Below are positions 24,391 to 32,518 of a stretch of 64,000 nt of DNA, piece after piece. The DNA comes from Micromonospora saelicesensis (GTDB taxonomy: Bacteria > Actinomycetota > Actinomycetes > Mycobacteriales > Micromonosporaceae). Each line of letters starts with the position of its first letter. The stretch's first letter is position 1. The stretch is taken from NCBI RefSeq assembly GCF_900091575.1, contig NZ_FMCR01000003.1:968434-1032433 (forward strand), read 5' to 3'. The position numbers were made by a program, and so were the translations under genes. Under the pieces are notes generated by a model. That model was not told the DNA's origin and did no database searches. It saw only the letters and a program-made list of their open reading frames with translations.

Positions 24391-25673
24391 GCGCGCTGAC
24401 CGTACGCCAGGTTCGGCGTCGTTACCTCACGCTCTACGGCCTGCGCTGGCTGCCCACGGGTCTGATGATCCCGGTGATGATCCTGCTGATGCAGGAGCGC
24501 GGCCTGTCGCTGCCGCAGATCGGCCTGGTCTCCACGGCGCAGGGGCTGCTGGTGCTGGCGCTGGAGTTGCCCACCGGCGGGCTCGCCGACGCCCTCGGTC
24601 GTCGACCGGTGCTGCTCGCCGCCGGGGTGCTGAACCTCGCCTCGCTGGCGCTGTTCGCGGTGGCCGATTCGTTCTGGCTGTTCTTCGTGGTCTGGGCTCT
24701 GCAGGGCGTCTACCGGGCGTTGGACAGCGGCCCGTTGGAGTCCTGGTACGTCGACGCCACCCTGGCCGCCGACCCGGAGGCCGAGTACGAGCGTGGTCTC
24801 GGCTACGCCGGCACCGTCGTCGGTGGGGCCATCGCTGGTGGCGCGCTGTTCAGCGGTGGTCTCATCGCGCTCGGCCCGATCGGTCCGGTCAGCGCGCTCA
24901 CGGTGCCCGTGTTGGCCGCCATCGTCGCGCAGGCGGCGGCGCTCGTCGCGCTGGTCGTGCTGCTGGTCGAGGAGCGTCCGGCCACGGGGTTCGCGGCGCT
25001 GCGGGCCTCGGTGGTCCAGGCGCCCCGGATGATCGGCCAGGCCGTCGGCCTGCTGCGACATTCCCGGGTGCTGCTGGCGTTGGTGGCCGTCGAGCTGTTC
25101 TGGGGCTTCGGCATGGTCACCTTCGAGTCGCTGCTGCCGGTACGGCTCGCCGAGGTGATCGGCGACCCGGAACGCGCCGCGGCGCTGCTCGGGCCGGCGA
25201 ACTCGGCCGCCTGGCTCGCCTCGGCCGCCGGCGCGGCACTGACCCCACTGCTGCTGCGCTGGTTCGGCGCCGCGCCGGGTGCGGCCCTGTTGCGCATCCT
25301 CCAGGGCGTGACGGTGGTCGGAATGGGGTTGTTCGCCGGGCCGGTCGGCGTGCTGGTGGCCTACCTGGCCTGCTACGCCGTGCACGGCGCGTCCAACCCG
25401 TTGCACAGTGGGCTGCTGCACCGGCAGGTCGATGGCCCGTACCGGACCAGCGTGCTCTCGCTGAACTCGATGATGGCGCAGCCGGCCGGCGCGCTCGGCG
25501 GGGTGGTGCTCACCGCGCTCGCCGCCGCCACCAGCGTCAGCACCGCGATGGTGGTCGGCGCTGTGGTGTTGGCCGTCGCCGCCCCGCTCTACCTGCCCGC
25601 CTGGCTGGCCGGGCGTCGGGCCGCCCCGGCCGTCGAGCCGACCGCGGTTCCGGTTGCCGCCGCCGACCGTTGA
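24387..25673 (+). CDS. MFS transporter, probable drug/metabolite exporter
   Basis: A 428-residue protein with about twelve membrane helices. The family motif between helices 2 and 3 reads GGLADALGRRPVLLAAG, the MFS loop signature GxLaDrxGrr. The opening RRRYLTLYGLRWLPTGLMIPVMILLMQERGLSLPQIGL is typical of small multidrug-type MFS proteins. The substrate cannot be told. It is translationally coupled to the ArsR regulator upstream (GTGA overlap), a common arrangement for inducible exporters. A terminator hairpin follows three bases after the stop. Confidence 0.88.
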   Translation: MSALTVRQVRRRYLTLYGLRWLPTGLMIPVMILLMQERGLSLPQIGLVSTAQGLLVLALELPTGGLADALGRRPVLLAAGVLNLASLALFAVADSFWLFFVVWALQGVYRALDSGPLESWYVDATLAADPEAEYERGLGYAGTVVGGAIAGGALFSGGLIALGPIGPVSALTVPVLAAIVAQAAALVALVVLLVEERPATGFAALRASVVQAPRMIGQAVGLLRHSRVLLALVAVELFWGFGMVTFESLLPVRLAEVIGDPERAAALLGPANSAAWLASAAGAALTPLLLRWFGAAPGAALLRILQGVTVVGMGLFAGPVGVLVAYLACYAVHGASNPLHSGLLHRQVDGPYRTSVLSLNSMMAQPAGALGGVVLTALAAATSVSTAMVVGAVVLAVAAPLYLPAWLAGRRAAPAVEPTAVPVAAADR

Positions 25674-25675
25674 GA

Positions 25676-25705
25676 AGGGGGCCCCTTGTCCGCAAGGGGC
25701 CTCCT
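25676..25705. terminator. Terminator hairpin after the MFS gene
   Basis: 13-bp arms (AGGGGGCCCCTTG at 25676-25688 with 25693-25705) pair with one G-T wobble around a TCCG loop, followed by CTCT. It lies between convergent genes, so it probably works in both directions. Confidence 0.85.
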
Positions 25706-25712
25706 CTGCCGG

Positions 25713-26453
25713 TCAGGCGAGGCGGATCGAGCTGAGCGGGAGGGTGTTGGTGTAGCCGAGCCGACGGTAGAGCCGCCCCGCGGCGACATTGTGCGTGTAG
25801 ACGCCGAGCCCGACCATGTCGTGGCGCGCCAGTAGCGCCCGGGTCATCCCCGCGGTCAGGGACGCGCCCAGCCCTCGACCTCGTTGGTCGGGGGCGACGG
25901 TCAGGCCGGCGAGGAAACCGATGTCACACTGGCTGCGGTCCGCGCCGCACGCCACCAACCGGTCGCCGGCCCGGATGCCGTACCAGTCGACCACCCGTGG
26001 GTCGCCCGGTCGGGAGGTGCTGCTGGGGAACGACTCCTCCACCAGCGCCGCCAGCGCCGGCTGGTCGGCATCGGTGAGGCGTACCACCGGCTGCTCGTCC
26101 GGCTGGGCCGGCGGCGCCGTGTCGGTCCAGTGGAAGTCCCAGTCGCTGTGCTCGGCCACCGCCAACCGGTCGACCAGCCGACCGCGATCGTGTCGAGGCA
26201 GGTGCAGCCGCTGTCCGGGCTGGAGCATTCCGTCGGCGGCGAGCGCGACACAGATCTCCAGCGCCGGTTCGGCCGGGCCGATCGCGCAGCCAGCCGGTCC
26301 GTACTCCGGCGGCACCAACCACAGCACCGCGCCATCACGCTGGTACGCGCGCACCGGCACGGCCCGCCCGAGCGCGTGCCGGGCGAACGGGTGGTGGCCG
26401 ACGGCGGCCAGGATGGCGCTCCGGTCCTGGAGCACCCGGTCGTCGGTGATCAT
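25713..26453 (-). CDS. GNAT-family N-acetyltransferase
   Basis: Codes for 246 residues from the ATG at 26453 (MITDDRVLQDRSAILAAVG); a longer frame to 26519 has a Pro/Gly-rich, unlikely N-terminus. The C-terminal half is a GNAT domain with the acetyl-CoA motif VAPDQRGRGLGASLTAGMTRALL, followed by GVYTHNVAAGRLYRRLGYTNTLPL. The N-terminal half (about residues 1-120) is not a recognised domain and may be a degenerate GNAT half, as in tandem-GNAT proteins. The acceptor substrate is unknown. It converges on the MFS gene and is divergent from a small membrane protein. Confidence 0.85.
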   Translation of the reverse strand: MITDDRVLQDRSAILAAVGHHPFARHALGRAVPVRAYQRDGAVLWLVPPEYGPAGCAIGPAEPALEICVALAADGMLQPGQRLHLPRHDRGRLVDRLAVAEHSDWDFHWTDTAPPAQPDEQPVVRLTDADQPALAALVEESFPSSTSRPGDPRVVDWYGIRAGDRLVACGADRSQCDIGFLAGLTVAPDQRGRGLGASLTAGMTRALLARHDMVGLGVYTHNVAAGRLYRRLGYTNTLPLSSIRLA

Positions 26454-26593
26454 GCGGTCCAGCCTAGGAGCCGGGGGTCGACTGCCTCCGCCGGGCCCTC
26501 GCGACGTGGCCGTCTCCACGGTGGAGATTGGCGAGTCGACCGATTGGGTACATCACGCGCCGACCTACTGGGAACCCCCACCGGAGGACCGAC

Positions 26594-26815
26594 ATGCTCG
26601 CCATCCTGGCCGCGATTGTCTTCGGCTTCGCCCTGCTCATCGATTTGCTCAACACCAACTTCGGCGCACCCGACCTGTTCAACTGGAACACCCTCGTGCT
26701 CATCGGTCTGCTCCTGCTCTCGCTCTACCTGGCCGGCGTGGGCAGCGGCCCGCGCGGCGGTGGCGGCGGTGGCGGTGGCCGTTGGTACCGGGGCCGTCGC
26801 CCCGGGCGTGGCTGA
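26594..26815 (+). CDS. Small two-helix membrane protein
   Basis: Codes for 73 residues from ATG 26594, with GGAGG six bases upstream. Two hydrophobic segments are visible, at about residues 2-18 (LAILAAIVFGFALLIDL) and 31-49 (NTLVLIGLLLLSLYLAGVG), separated by NTNFGAPDLFNWN. A Gly-rich then Arg-rich tail follows (GGGGGGGGRWYRGRRPGRG). I know no function for it; similar short proteins are common hypotheticals in actinobacteria. An in-frame ATG at 26528 would add 22 residues without a ribosome-binding site. Confidence 0.7.
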   Translation: MLAILAAIVFGFALLIDLLNTNFGAPDLFNWNTLVLIGLLLLSLYLAGVGSGPRGGGGGGGGRWYRGRRPGRG

Positions 26816-26889
26816 CCGGAACCGATCACCGGTGGCGGGCCCGCGGCGCGATTCCGGCGTCGTGGGCCCGGCCCGGTACTGTCTTCGTG

Positions 26890-28428
26890 ATGGAGTCCGA
26901 CGCCCTCTTCTCCCTCGGTGAACCCGCCGGGTCGCGCAGCGCGCCCGACGGTCCCGCCGGTGTCGACGGCTTCACCGCGGTGGCCGACGATTCGCCCCTG
27001 CCCGTCCGGATGCGCCCGGTGACCCTCGACGAGCTGGTCGGGCAGGAGCACCTGCTCGCTCCCGGCGCACCCCTGCGGCAACTGGTCTCCGGCGGGGCTC
27101 CGATGTCGGTGATCCTCTGGGGCCCGCCGGGCAGCGGCAAGACCACCATCGCGCACCTGGTGGCCGGGGCCACCGATCGCCGCTTCGTGGCCATGTCGGC
27201 GCTCTCCGCCGGTGTGAAGGACGTCCGGGCGGTGATCGAGGCGGCGCGCCGCCAGCGCCGTTCCGGCGGCCCGCAGACAGTGCTCTTCATCGACGAGGTG
27301 CACCGGTTCAGCAAGACCCAACAGGATTCGCTGCTCGCCGCCGTCGAGGACCGCACTGTCACCCTGCTGGCGGCCACCACCGAGAACCCGTACTTCTCGG
27401 TCATCTCACCGCTGCTGTCGCGGTGCGTGCTGCTCACCCTGCAACCGTTGGACGACGAAGCGGTGCGGGGCCTGCTGCGCCGCGCGGTCATCGACAAGCG
27501 TGGCCTGGACGGCGCACTGGCCCTGACCACCGAGGCCGAGGATCACCTGGTCCGGCTGGCCGCCGGTGACGTCCGTAAGGCACTCACCGCCCTGGAGGCG
27601 GCGGCGGCCTCCGCCACGGCCCTCGGCGGCGGGCGGATCGACCTCGCCACCGCCGAGCAGGCGGTCGACGTGGCGGCGGTGCGCTACGACCGCGACGGCG
27701 ACGCCCACTACGACGTGGTCAGCGCCTTCATCAAGAGCATGCGCGGCTCGGACGTGGACGCGGCGGTGCACTGGCTGGCCCGCATGCTGGTCGCCGGTGA
27801 GGACGCCCGGTTCATCGCCCGTCGTCTGGTCATCTTCGCCAGCGAGGACGTCGGCATGGCCGATCCCAGTGCGCTGAGCGTGGCGACTGCCGCCGCCCAC
27901 GCGGTCGAGTACGTCGGGTTGCCCGAAGCGCAGCTCAACCTCGCCCAGGCGGTGATCCACCTGGCCACCGCGCCCAAGTCGAACTCGGCCACCACCGCCA
28001 TCGGCGCCGCCATCGCCGACGTCCGGGCCGGTCGCGGTGGCCCGGTGCCGCGAGGGCTGCGCGACGCGCACTACGCCGGCGCCCGAGGGTTGGGCCACGG
28101 GACCGGCTACCGCTACCCGCACGACGACCAGCGCGGCGTGGTCACCCAGCAGTACGTCCCGGACGACCTGGTGGGCACCGACTACTACCAGCCCAGCCCG
28201 CACGGCGCGGAGCGGTCGGTGGCCAGCCGGTTGCCGCTGCTGCGCCGGATCGTGCGTGGCCTGCCGGCTCCGGCCGCCCGCCCGCAGACGCCGACAGCCG
28301 AGCCGTCCGTAACGGCGCAGACCGCGCCAGCGCTATCCCCGGGGGCCGCCCGTCCGACGACGGGCACGGGTGCCCCGGGCACGATGCAGGACAGCGGCAC
28401 CGACGCCGCAGGAGAGGGTCAACAGTGA
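26890..28428 (+). CDS. rarA: Replication-associated recombination protein RarA (MgsA) AAA+ ATPase
   Basis: Codes for 512 residues. It opens MESDALFSLGE and has the family sequence PLPVRMRPVTLDELVGQEHLL. Walker A GPPGSGKTT is at residues 78-86, Walker B FIDEVH at about 133-138, sensor 1 LLAATTENPYFSV follows, and the C-terminal MgsA domain includes SAFIKSMRGSDVDAAVHWLARML and PKSNSATTAIGAA. It acts at stalled replication forks and is related to eukaryotic WRNIP1. The last 60 residues are an Ala/Pro/Thr tail. The stop overlaps the GTG of the next gene (GTGA). An in-frame GTG one codon upstream is an alternative start. Confidence 0.93.
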   Translation: MESDALFSLGEPAGSRSAPDGPAGVDGFTAVADDSPLPVRMRPVTLDELVGQEHLLAPGAPLRQLVSGGAPMSVILWGPPGSGKTTIAHLVAGATDRRFVAMSALSAGVKDVRAVIEAARRQRRSGGPQTVLFIDEVHRFSKTQQDSLLAAVEDRTVTLLAATTENPYFSVISPLLSRCVLLTLQPLDDEAVRGLLRRAVIDKRGLDGALALTTEAEDHLVRLAAGDVRKALTALEAAAASATALGGGRIDLATAEQAVDVAAVRYDRDGDAHYDVVSAFIKSMRGSDVDAAVHWLARMLVAGEDARFIARRLVIFASEDVGMADPSALSVATAAAHAVEYVGLPEAQLNLAQAVIHLATAPKSNSATTAIGAAIADVRAGRGGPVPRGLRDAHYAGARGLGHGTGYRYPHDDQRGVVTQQYVPDDLVGTDYYQPSPHGAERSVASRLPLLRRIVRGLPAPAARPQTPTAEPSVTAQTAPALSPGAARPTTGTGAPGTMQDSGTDAAGEGQQ

Positions 28429-31400
28429 GATCGCGTGGTGGGGACCGCCCGGACGAGGGCCCGGACGAGGGGCGCGATCCCCGCGCCAAGACCCGCCGTT
28501 GGGGTCGCGGCCGGCCGGCTGAGCCCGAGCCGGAGGAGCCGGTAGCCGGCGAGGAGTTCGGCTGGATCGACGACCTCCGCTCGGCCAAGCAGCAACGCAC
28601 CGAGCTGGGCCCGGACGGCGCACCGGCGGAGCCGAACCGGCCCCGCGGTGGCACCCCGCAGGCAGACCCGGCCGGACCGCCGGCACAACCCATCCCGCGT
28701 ACGCCGGGAGAGCCGGCCGGTGCGCGCGGCAGTGGGCCGGAGTCCTCGGCGCCGCCGGCCCCGCGCCAGAGTGAACCGAGCGGTGCCGCCGCCCGTCGGC
28801 CGGTCGACGGGCCCTGGCCCGGGGAGACACCGCCAGCGGGTCGTCGCCCGGACAACCGGCCACCCGCCGCCGGCCCCGCACCGGGACAGCCGCCGCGCCG
28901 CGGCGTGCAGCCGGTGCCCGGTGCCCGCGCTGCCGTACCACCGCCGCCACCCGCCGCTCGCCCGGGCGGGGGTGACCCGACCGGCCCGCAGGGGCCTCGT
29001 CCGGCATCCGACGCGTCCGGCGGCCCGGTCCGTTCGCGCGGTGCGGCAGCCCCTCCCGGCCCACCCGTGGGCCCGCCGGGCTCAGGCTCCCCGGCCGGTC
29101 GTCGCCCGGACGCCCCCGCCTCGCCGGCCCGTCGTCCGGACGCCGCTGTTGCGCCGGGCCGTCATCAGGACCCCGCCGCACCCGGCGGTCATCCCGATGC
29201 CATGCCGCCGCTGCGCCGTCCGGATGCCGGTCCGCCGGTCCGCCGACCCGGCCCGGAGCAACCGGTCGAACCCGGACGTGCCCGACCGCCCGCCGACGGC
29301 ACGCCCGCCGGTCGCCGCGCCGCCGGCTCGGCACCCGACCCGGCGCGGGCCGGCGGAGCACCCGCCGCCCCCGGGCCGGCCCGGTTCGACGGCGCGCCGG
29401 CTGGCGTCGTGCCGCCGACCGCGGAGGGCCTGCGGCCCGACCCCGCCATCGACCGTGACCCGCGTACCGCCCGGCGACGTCCGGGCCCGGCCGACCCCGG
29501 TGCACCCGAGCCCGCCGGGCGCGCTTCCGAGGGTCCCCGTCCGACAGCCGGCGGGCGTCGCCGCGCCGCGGAACCCGACGAGCCGGTGGTGCCCCGCTCG
29601 GGTAACGCGCCACCCGTGCCCCGCTCGGGGAACGCGTCGTCGGTGCCCGAGGCGACCGGCGCGCACAGCGGCGCCCTGCCCACCACCGGCCCCGCCGACG
29701 GCACCGGTCGCCGCCGGGTCGTCTCCGGTGAACCGGAACGCCGAACGCCGCCCGGCGGCGAACCCCGCCTGGACCGGCCGGACCGCCCGGAGCGGCCCGC
29801 GGACTGGCTCCGCCAGGCCGGCCGCCTGCCACACACCGACCCCGGCCTGCCGGTGGTCAACCGCCGAGACGGCAGTCCACCGGCCGGGGGGCGCCGTCCG
29901 GCGTCGCCCACCGGGCCCGGAGACCTCACCGACCAGGCGTCCGGTCGGCTCGCCGTGCCCGACCCGGCAGCGGAACGCACCGCCGCCCGTCGGCCCGTCG
30001 GCCCGCCGGTCGACCCGGGCGCGGACGCGCCGACCGGTCGTCGCGCCGTCCGGCCCGACGCGTCGGGATCCACCGGAGAGCAGGCCCTGACCTACCCACC
30101 GCCGCCCGGCGACCGTCCCGCCCGGGGGCGGGGCGCCGCGGCGGTGCCCACTGCGGACCCCACCGGCCAGCGCGGCCGTGCCGTGGCGGGACCCGGCCCG
30201 GACGCACCGCCCGCCGCGGATCCGACCGGCCGGCGACGTCGTCCACCGGCCGAGCCCGGCCCCGACGGTACGGCTGTCCCCGGTCGACCGGGGCCCGCGG
30301 GCGACCAGGGCGACGACCCGTACGCCGGTGGTCGACCCGGCGCCGGTCCCGCAGCTCGGGGCGCTGCCCGCTCCGTCCCACCCGGCCGGGCCCGCCCCAT
30401 CCCGGGCGACGCGCCGGCACCCGGCACCGGACGCCGTGGCGCTGACGGCCCACTGCGTCCCGGTCCGGGTGGCGAGGCGGCACCCCGGGACGCGACCCGT
30501 CCGGACGGTCCGGCTCGCGCGGCCGTGCCGCCGGGTGTGGATGGTCCGCCGCGTTCGCGTCCGGACGGTCCGGCTCGTGCCGCCGTCCGCGCACCCGGCG
30601 GGCAGCCGCCAACCGACGACCGGAGCGCCGGTGAGCCCGGGCCGGCACGTGGTGCTGCGTCGGCCGGGCGACCCGCGTCGGCCGACCGTGCCGCCGGACG
30701 CGCCCTGCCTCCGAATCGGGAGCCCGGCCGTGCCGAGCCGAGCGGTGTCGCGCCCGTGCCACCGCCCGGGCGCGCCGGCGAGCCCGTCGGCGTGGCCCGT
30801 GCCGCCGCCGTGGTGCCCGCCGCGTCCGGTCCGGTGGACCGGCCGGCACCGGAGCCCTCCGACGGGCCGGCGCTGCGCTCGGCCGGTCAGGATGCGCCGG
30901 ACGACGACGCCGCACCGGGTGCCCGTTCCGAGGAACGCCGGCAGACCCGCGAACGACGTCGCCTGCGCGCGGCGGTGTTGGCGCTGGTCAGCGTCGTGCT
31001 GCTCGGCGCGGTGCCGCTCTTCTTCGGCATCCGGACGCTGAGCCGTGACCCGGTCTTCGACAACCTGGACCAGCTCGGCGTGCCCGCCTGGGCGGCCGCG
31101 AAGACTGTCGACGACGTCAGCGGCAGCCGCTGGTGCCTGCTCGACTGCCGGCTGCGTGAGCGCACCGTGACCTCGGAGAAGGCACCCAAGGAGACGGCGC
31201 AGGTCTATGAGGACGCGCTGCGCCGGGACGGGTGGCAGCCGTGGAAGGTGAGCCGCTGCCCGGAGCAGCAGACGAAGGGCAGCTACACCTGCTGGCGTCG
31301 CGACGAGTTGACCCTCGACCTGTGGGTACGCGAGCCGACGTGTGTGCCGCCGCCGGTGGACGGCGAGCCGGCGGTGGTGCCGTCCGGCGACCCGTCGGCC

Positions 31401-31568
31401 GCTGCGACCGAGTGCACCGGCTCGTTGGTGTCGGTGAAGGTGCGCAATGCGATCGACGACGAGCGGACCAGGCCGCAGCCGACCACCGACCCGTCACTGA
31501 CCGGTGAGGATCCGTTCCCGACGGTCAGTGCGGATCCGCTGGGCGAGCTGACACCCTCACCGTCCTGA
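28425..31568 (+). CDS. Giant Pro/Arg/Gly-rich disordered protein with one membrane segment and a Cys-containing C-terminal domain
   Basis: Codes for 1047 residues. Residues 1 to about 840 are low-complexity: Pro, Arg, Gly, Ala and Asp with almost no hydrophobic residues, and loose repeats such as RRPDA, PDGPARA and PRSGNA. A basic stretch (ERRQTRERRRLRA) leads to one membrane helix at about 846-868 (AAVLALVSVVLLGAVPLFFG). The remaining 180 residues should be outside the cell and hold six cysteines (WCLLDCRL, SRCPEQQ, YTCWRRD, PTCVPP, TECTGS), so up to three disulfides. I do not recognise the family. Translation is coupled to rarA by a GTGA overlap. The frame is open throughout and GC-rich at third positions, supporting a real gene. 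Confidence 0.75.
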   Translation: MRSRGGDRPDEGPDEGRDPRAKTRRWGRGRPAEPEPEEPVAGEEFGWIDDLRSAKQQRTELGPDGAPAEPNRPRGGTPQADPAGPPAQPIPRTPGEPAGARGSGPESSAPPAPRQSEPSGAAARRPVDGPWPGETPPAGRRPDNRPPAAGPAPGQPPRRGVQPVPGARAAVPPPPPAARPGGGDPTGPQGPRPASDASGGPVRSRGAAAPPGPPVGPPGSGSPAGRRPDAPASPARRPDAAVAPGRHQDPAAPGGHPDAMPPLRRPDAGPPVRRPGPEQPVEPGRARPPADGTPAGRRAAGSAPDPARAGGAPAAPGPARFDGAPAGVVPPTAEGLRPDPAIDRDPRTARRRPGPADPGAPEPAGRASEGPRPTAGGRRRAAEPDEPVVPRSGNAPPVPRSGNASSVPEATGAHSGALPTTGPADGTGRRRVVSGEPERRTPPGGEPRLDRPDRPERPADWLRQAGRLPHTDPGLPVVNRRDGSPPAGGRRPASPTGPGDLTDQASGRLAVPDPAAERTAARRPVGPPVDPGADAPTGRRAVRPDASGSTGEQALTYPPPPGDRPARGRGAAAVPTADPTGQRGRAVAGPGPDAPPAADPTGRRRRPPAEPGPDGTAVPGRPGPAGDQGDDPYAGGRPGAGPAARGAARSVPPGRARPIPGDAPAPGTGRRGADGPLRPGPGGEAAPRDATRPDGPARAAVPPGVDGPPRSRPDGPARAAVRAPGGQPPTDDRSAGEPGPARGAASAGRPASADRAAGRALPPNREPGRAEPSGVAPVPPPGRAGEPVGVARAAAVVPAASGPVDRPAPEPSDGPALRSAGQDAPDDDAAPGARSEERRQTRERRRLRAAVLALVSVVLLGAVPLFFGIRTLSRDPVFDNLDQLGVPAWAAAKTVDDVSGSRWCLLDCRLRERTVTSEKAPKETAQVYEDALRRDGWQPWKVSRCPEQQTKGSYTCWRRDELTLDLWVREPTCVPPPVDGEPAVVPSGDPSAAATECTGSLVSVKVRNAIDDERTRPQPTTDPSLTGEDPFPTVSADPLGELTPSPS

Positions 31569-31717
31569 GCCGGTCTCCATCACGGACGGTAGGGTCTGGG
31601 GCTGGCGGGCACGCCCGCTGCCGGTGACCGCCGACGGCTCGGCGGCCGGTACGGGTGGCATGGTTGTGCGTTCCGGGGACGTCGGGTCCTGCGGAACTCT
31701 GGTTGAGGAGGACAGGC

Positions 31718-32182
31718 GTGGGCGACTTTGGAGCGATCGCGGCGCTGATCGCGGCATCCGCGTTCGCGGTGCTGGTGCTCATCCTGACGCTGCCCATCCT
31801 GCGGCTGCGGCACACGGTTGACGCCACCACCCGCATGATCAACGACCTGAACGATCGGACCGCGCCGTTGCTCGGTGACGTGAACACCACTGTGAAGAAC
31901 GTCAACACCGCGCTGGAGCAGGTGCAGACCTCGCTCGACGGTGTGAACCTCCAGCTGGCGAAGGTCGACACCATGACCAGCCACGCGCAGAACGTCACCG
32001 CCAACGTCGCCAACCTGGCCACCGTCGTCTCCGCCGCGGCCGCCAACCCCCTGGTCAAGGTGGCCGCGTTCGGCTACGGCGTGCGTAAGGCCGCCGCCGG
32101 CCGCCGGCACGCCGAGACCGAGCGCGAGGTACGCGACACCATCAAGCAGCAGCGACGCGCCGCGCGACGCGGCAACAGCTGA
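31718..32182 (+). CDS. DUF948-type membrane protein with coiled coil
   Basis: Codes for 154 residues. One N-terminal membrane segment (about residues 4-27, FGAIAALIAASAFAVLVLILTLPI) is followed by a helical, probably coiled-coil region (TTRMINDLNDRTAPLLGDVNTTVKNVNTALEQVQ), a second weakly hydrophobic stretch (ATVVSAAAANPLVKVAAFGYGV) and a basic tail. This is the DUF948 layout, of unknown function and sometimes linked to envelope stress. GTG 31718 was chosen for the GAGGAGGA ribosome-binding site seven bases upstream. It is the first of a close pair leading into alaS; the same small genes precede alaS in other actinobacteria. Confidence 0.85.
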   Translation: MGDFGAIAALIAASAFAVLVLILTLPILRLRHTVDATTRMINDLNDRTAPLLGDVNTTVKNVNTALEQVQTSLDGVNLQLAKVDTMTSHAQNVTANVANLATVVSAAAANPLVKVAAFGYGVRKAAAGRRHAETEREVRDTIKQQRRAARRGNS

Positions 32183-32212
32183 CCGGCCCGGCGCACCAGG
32201 AGGTAGCGGGAC

Positions 32213-32518
32213 ATGAGGCGCTTGTTCTGGCTCGGCATCGGGGTGGCCGTCGGTGTGATCGTGGTCCGCAAGGCGACCCGGACCGCGCAGGCGTACACGC
32301 CGGCGGGCATCGCCAGCTCGCTGACGGAATCCGCTGGCGGGCTCGTCGAGTCGCTGCGTAGTTTCGTGGAGGACGTCCGGGTCGGGATGGCCGAACGCGA
32401 GCAGGAGATCCACCACGCGTTCGCCCAGGGCGAGGCGTTCGACGACAAGTTCGCCGACCTGCGGGAAGACCCGCGAATCGGCGATCGAGAAATCTTTCCG
32501 GAGGAACACCAGCGATGA
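32213..32518 (+). CDS. Small DUF6167-like membrane protein preceding alaS
   Basis: A 101-residue protein with a single N-terminal membrane segment (RLFWLGIGVAVGVIVV, residues 3-18), a basic stretch after it, a helical region, and an acidic tail. AGGAGG precedes the ATG. Its stop overlaps the alaS ATG as ATGA. Proteins of this size and form sit directly before alaS in many actinomycetes, which is the main basis for the family assignment. No function is known. Confidence 0.8.
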   Translation: MRRLFWLGIGVAVGVIVVRKATRTAQAYTPAGIASSLTESAGGLVESLRSFVEDVRVGMAEREQEIHHAFAQGEAFDDKFADLREDPRIGDREIFPEEHQR

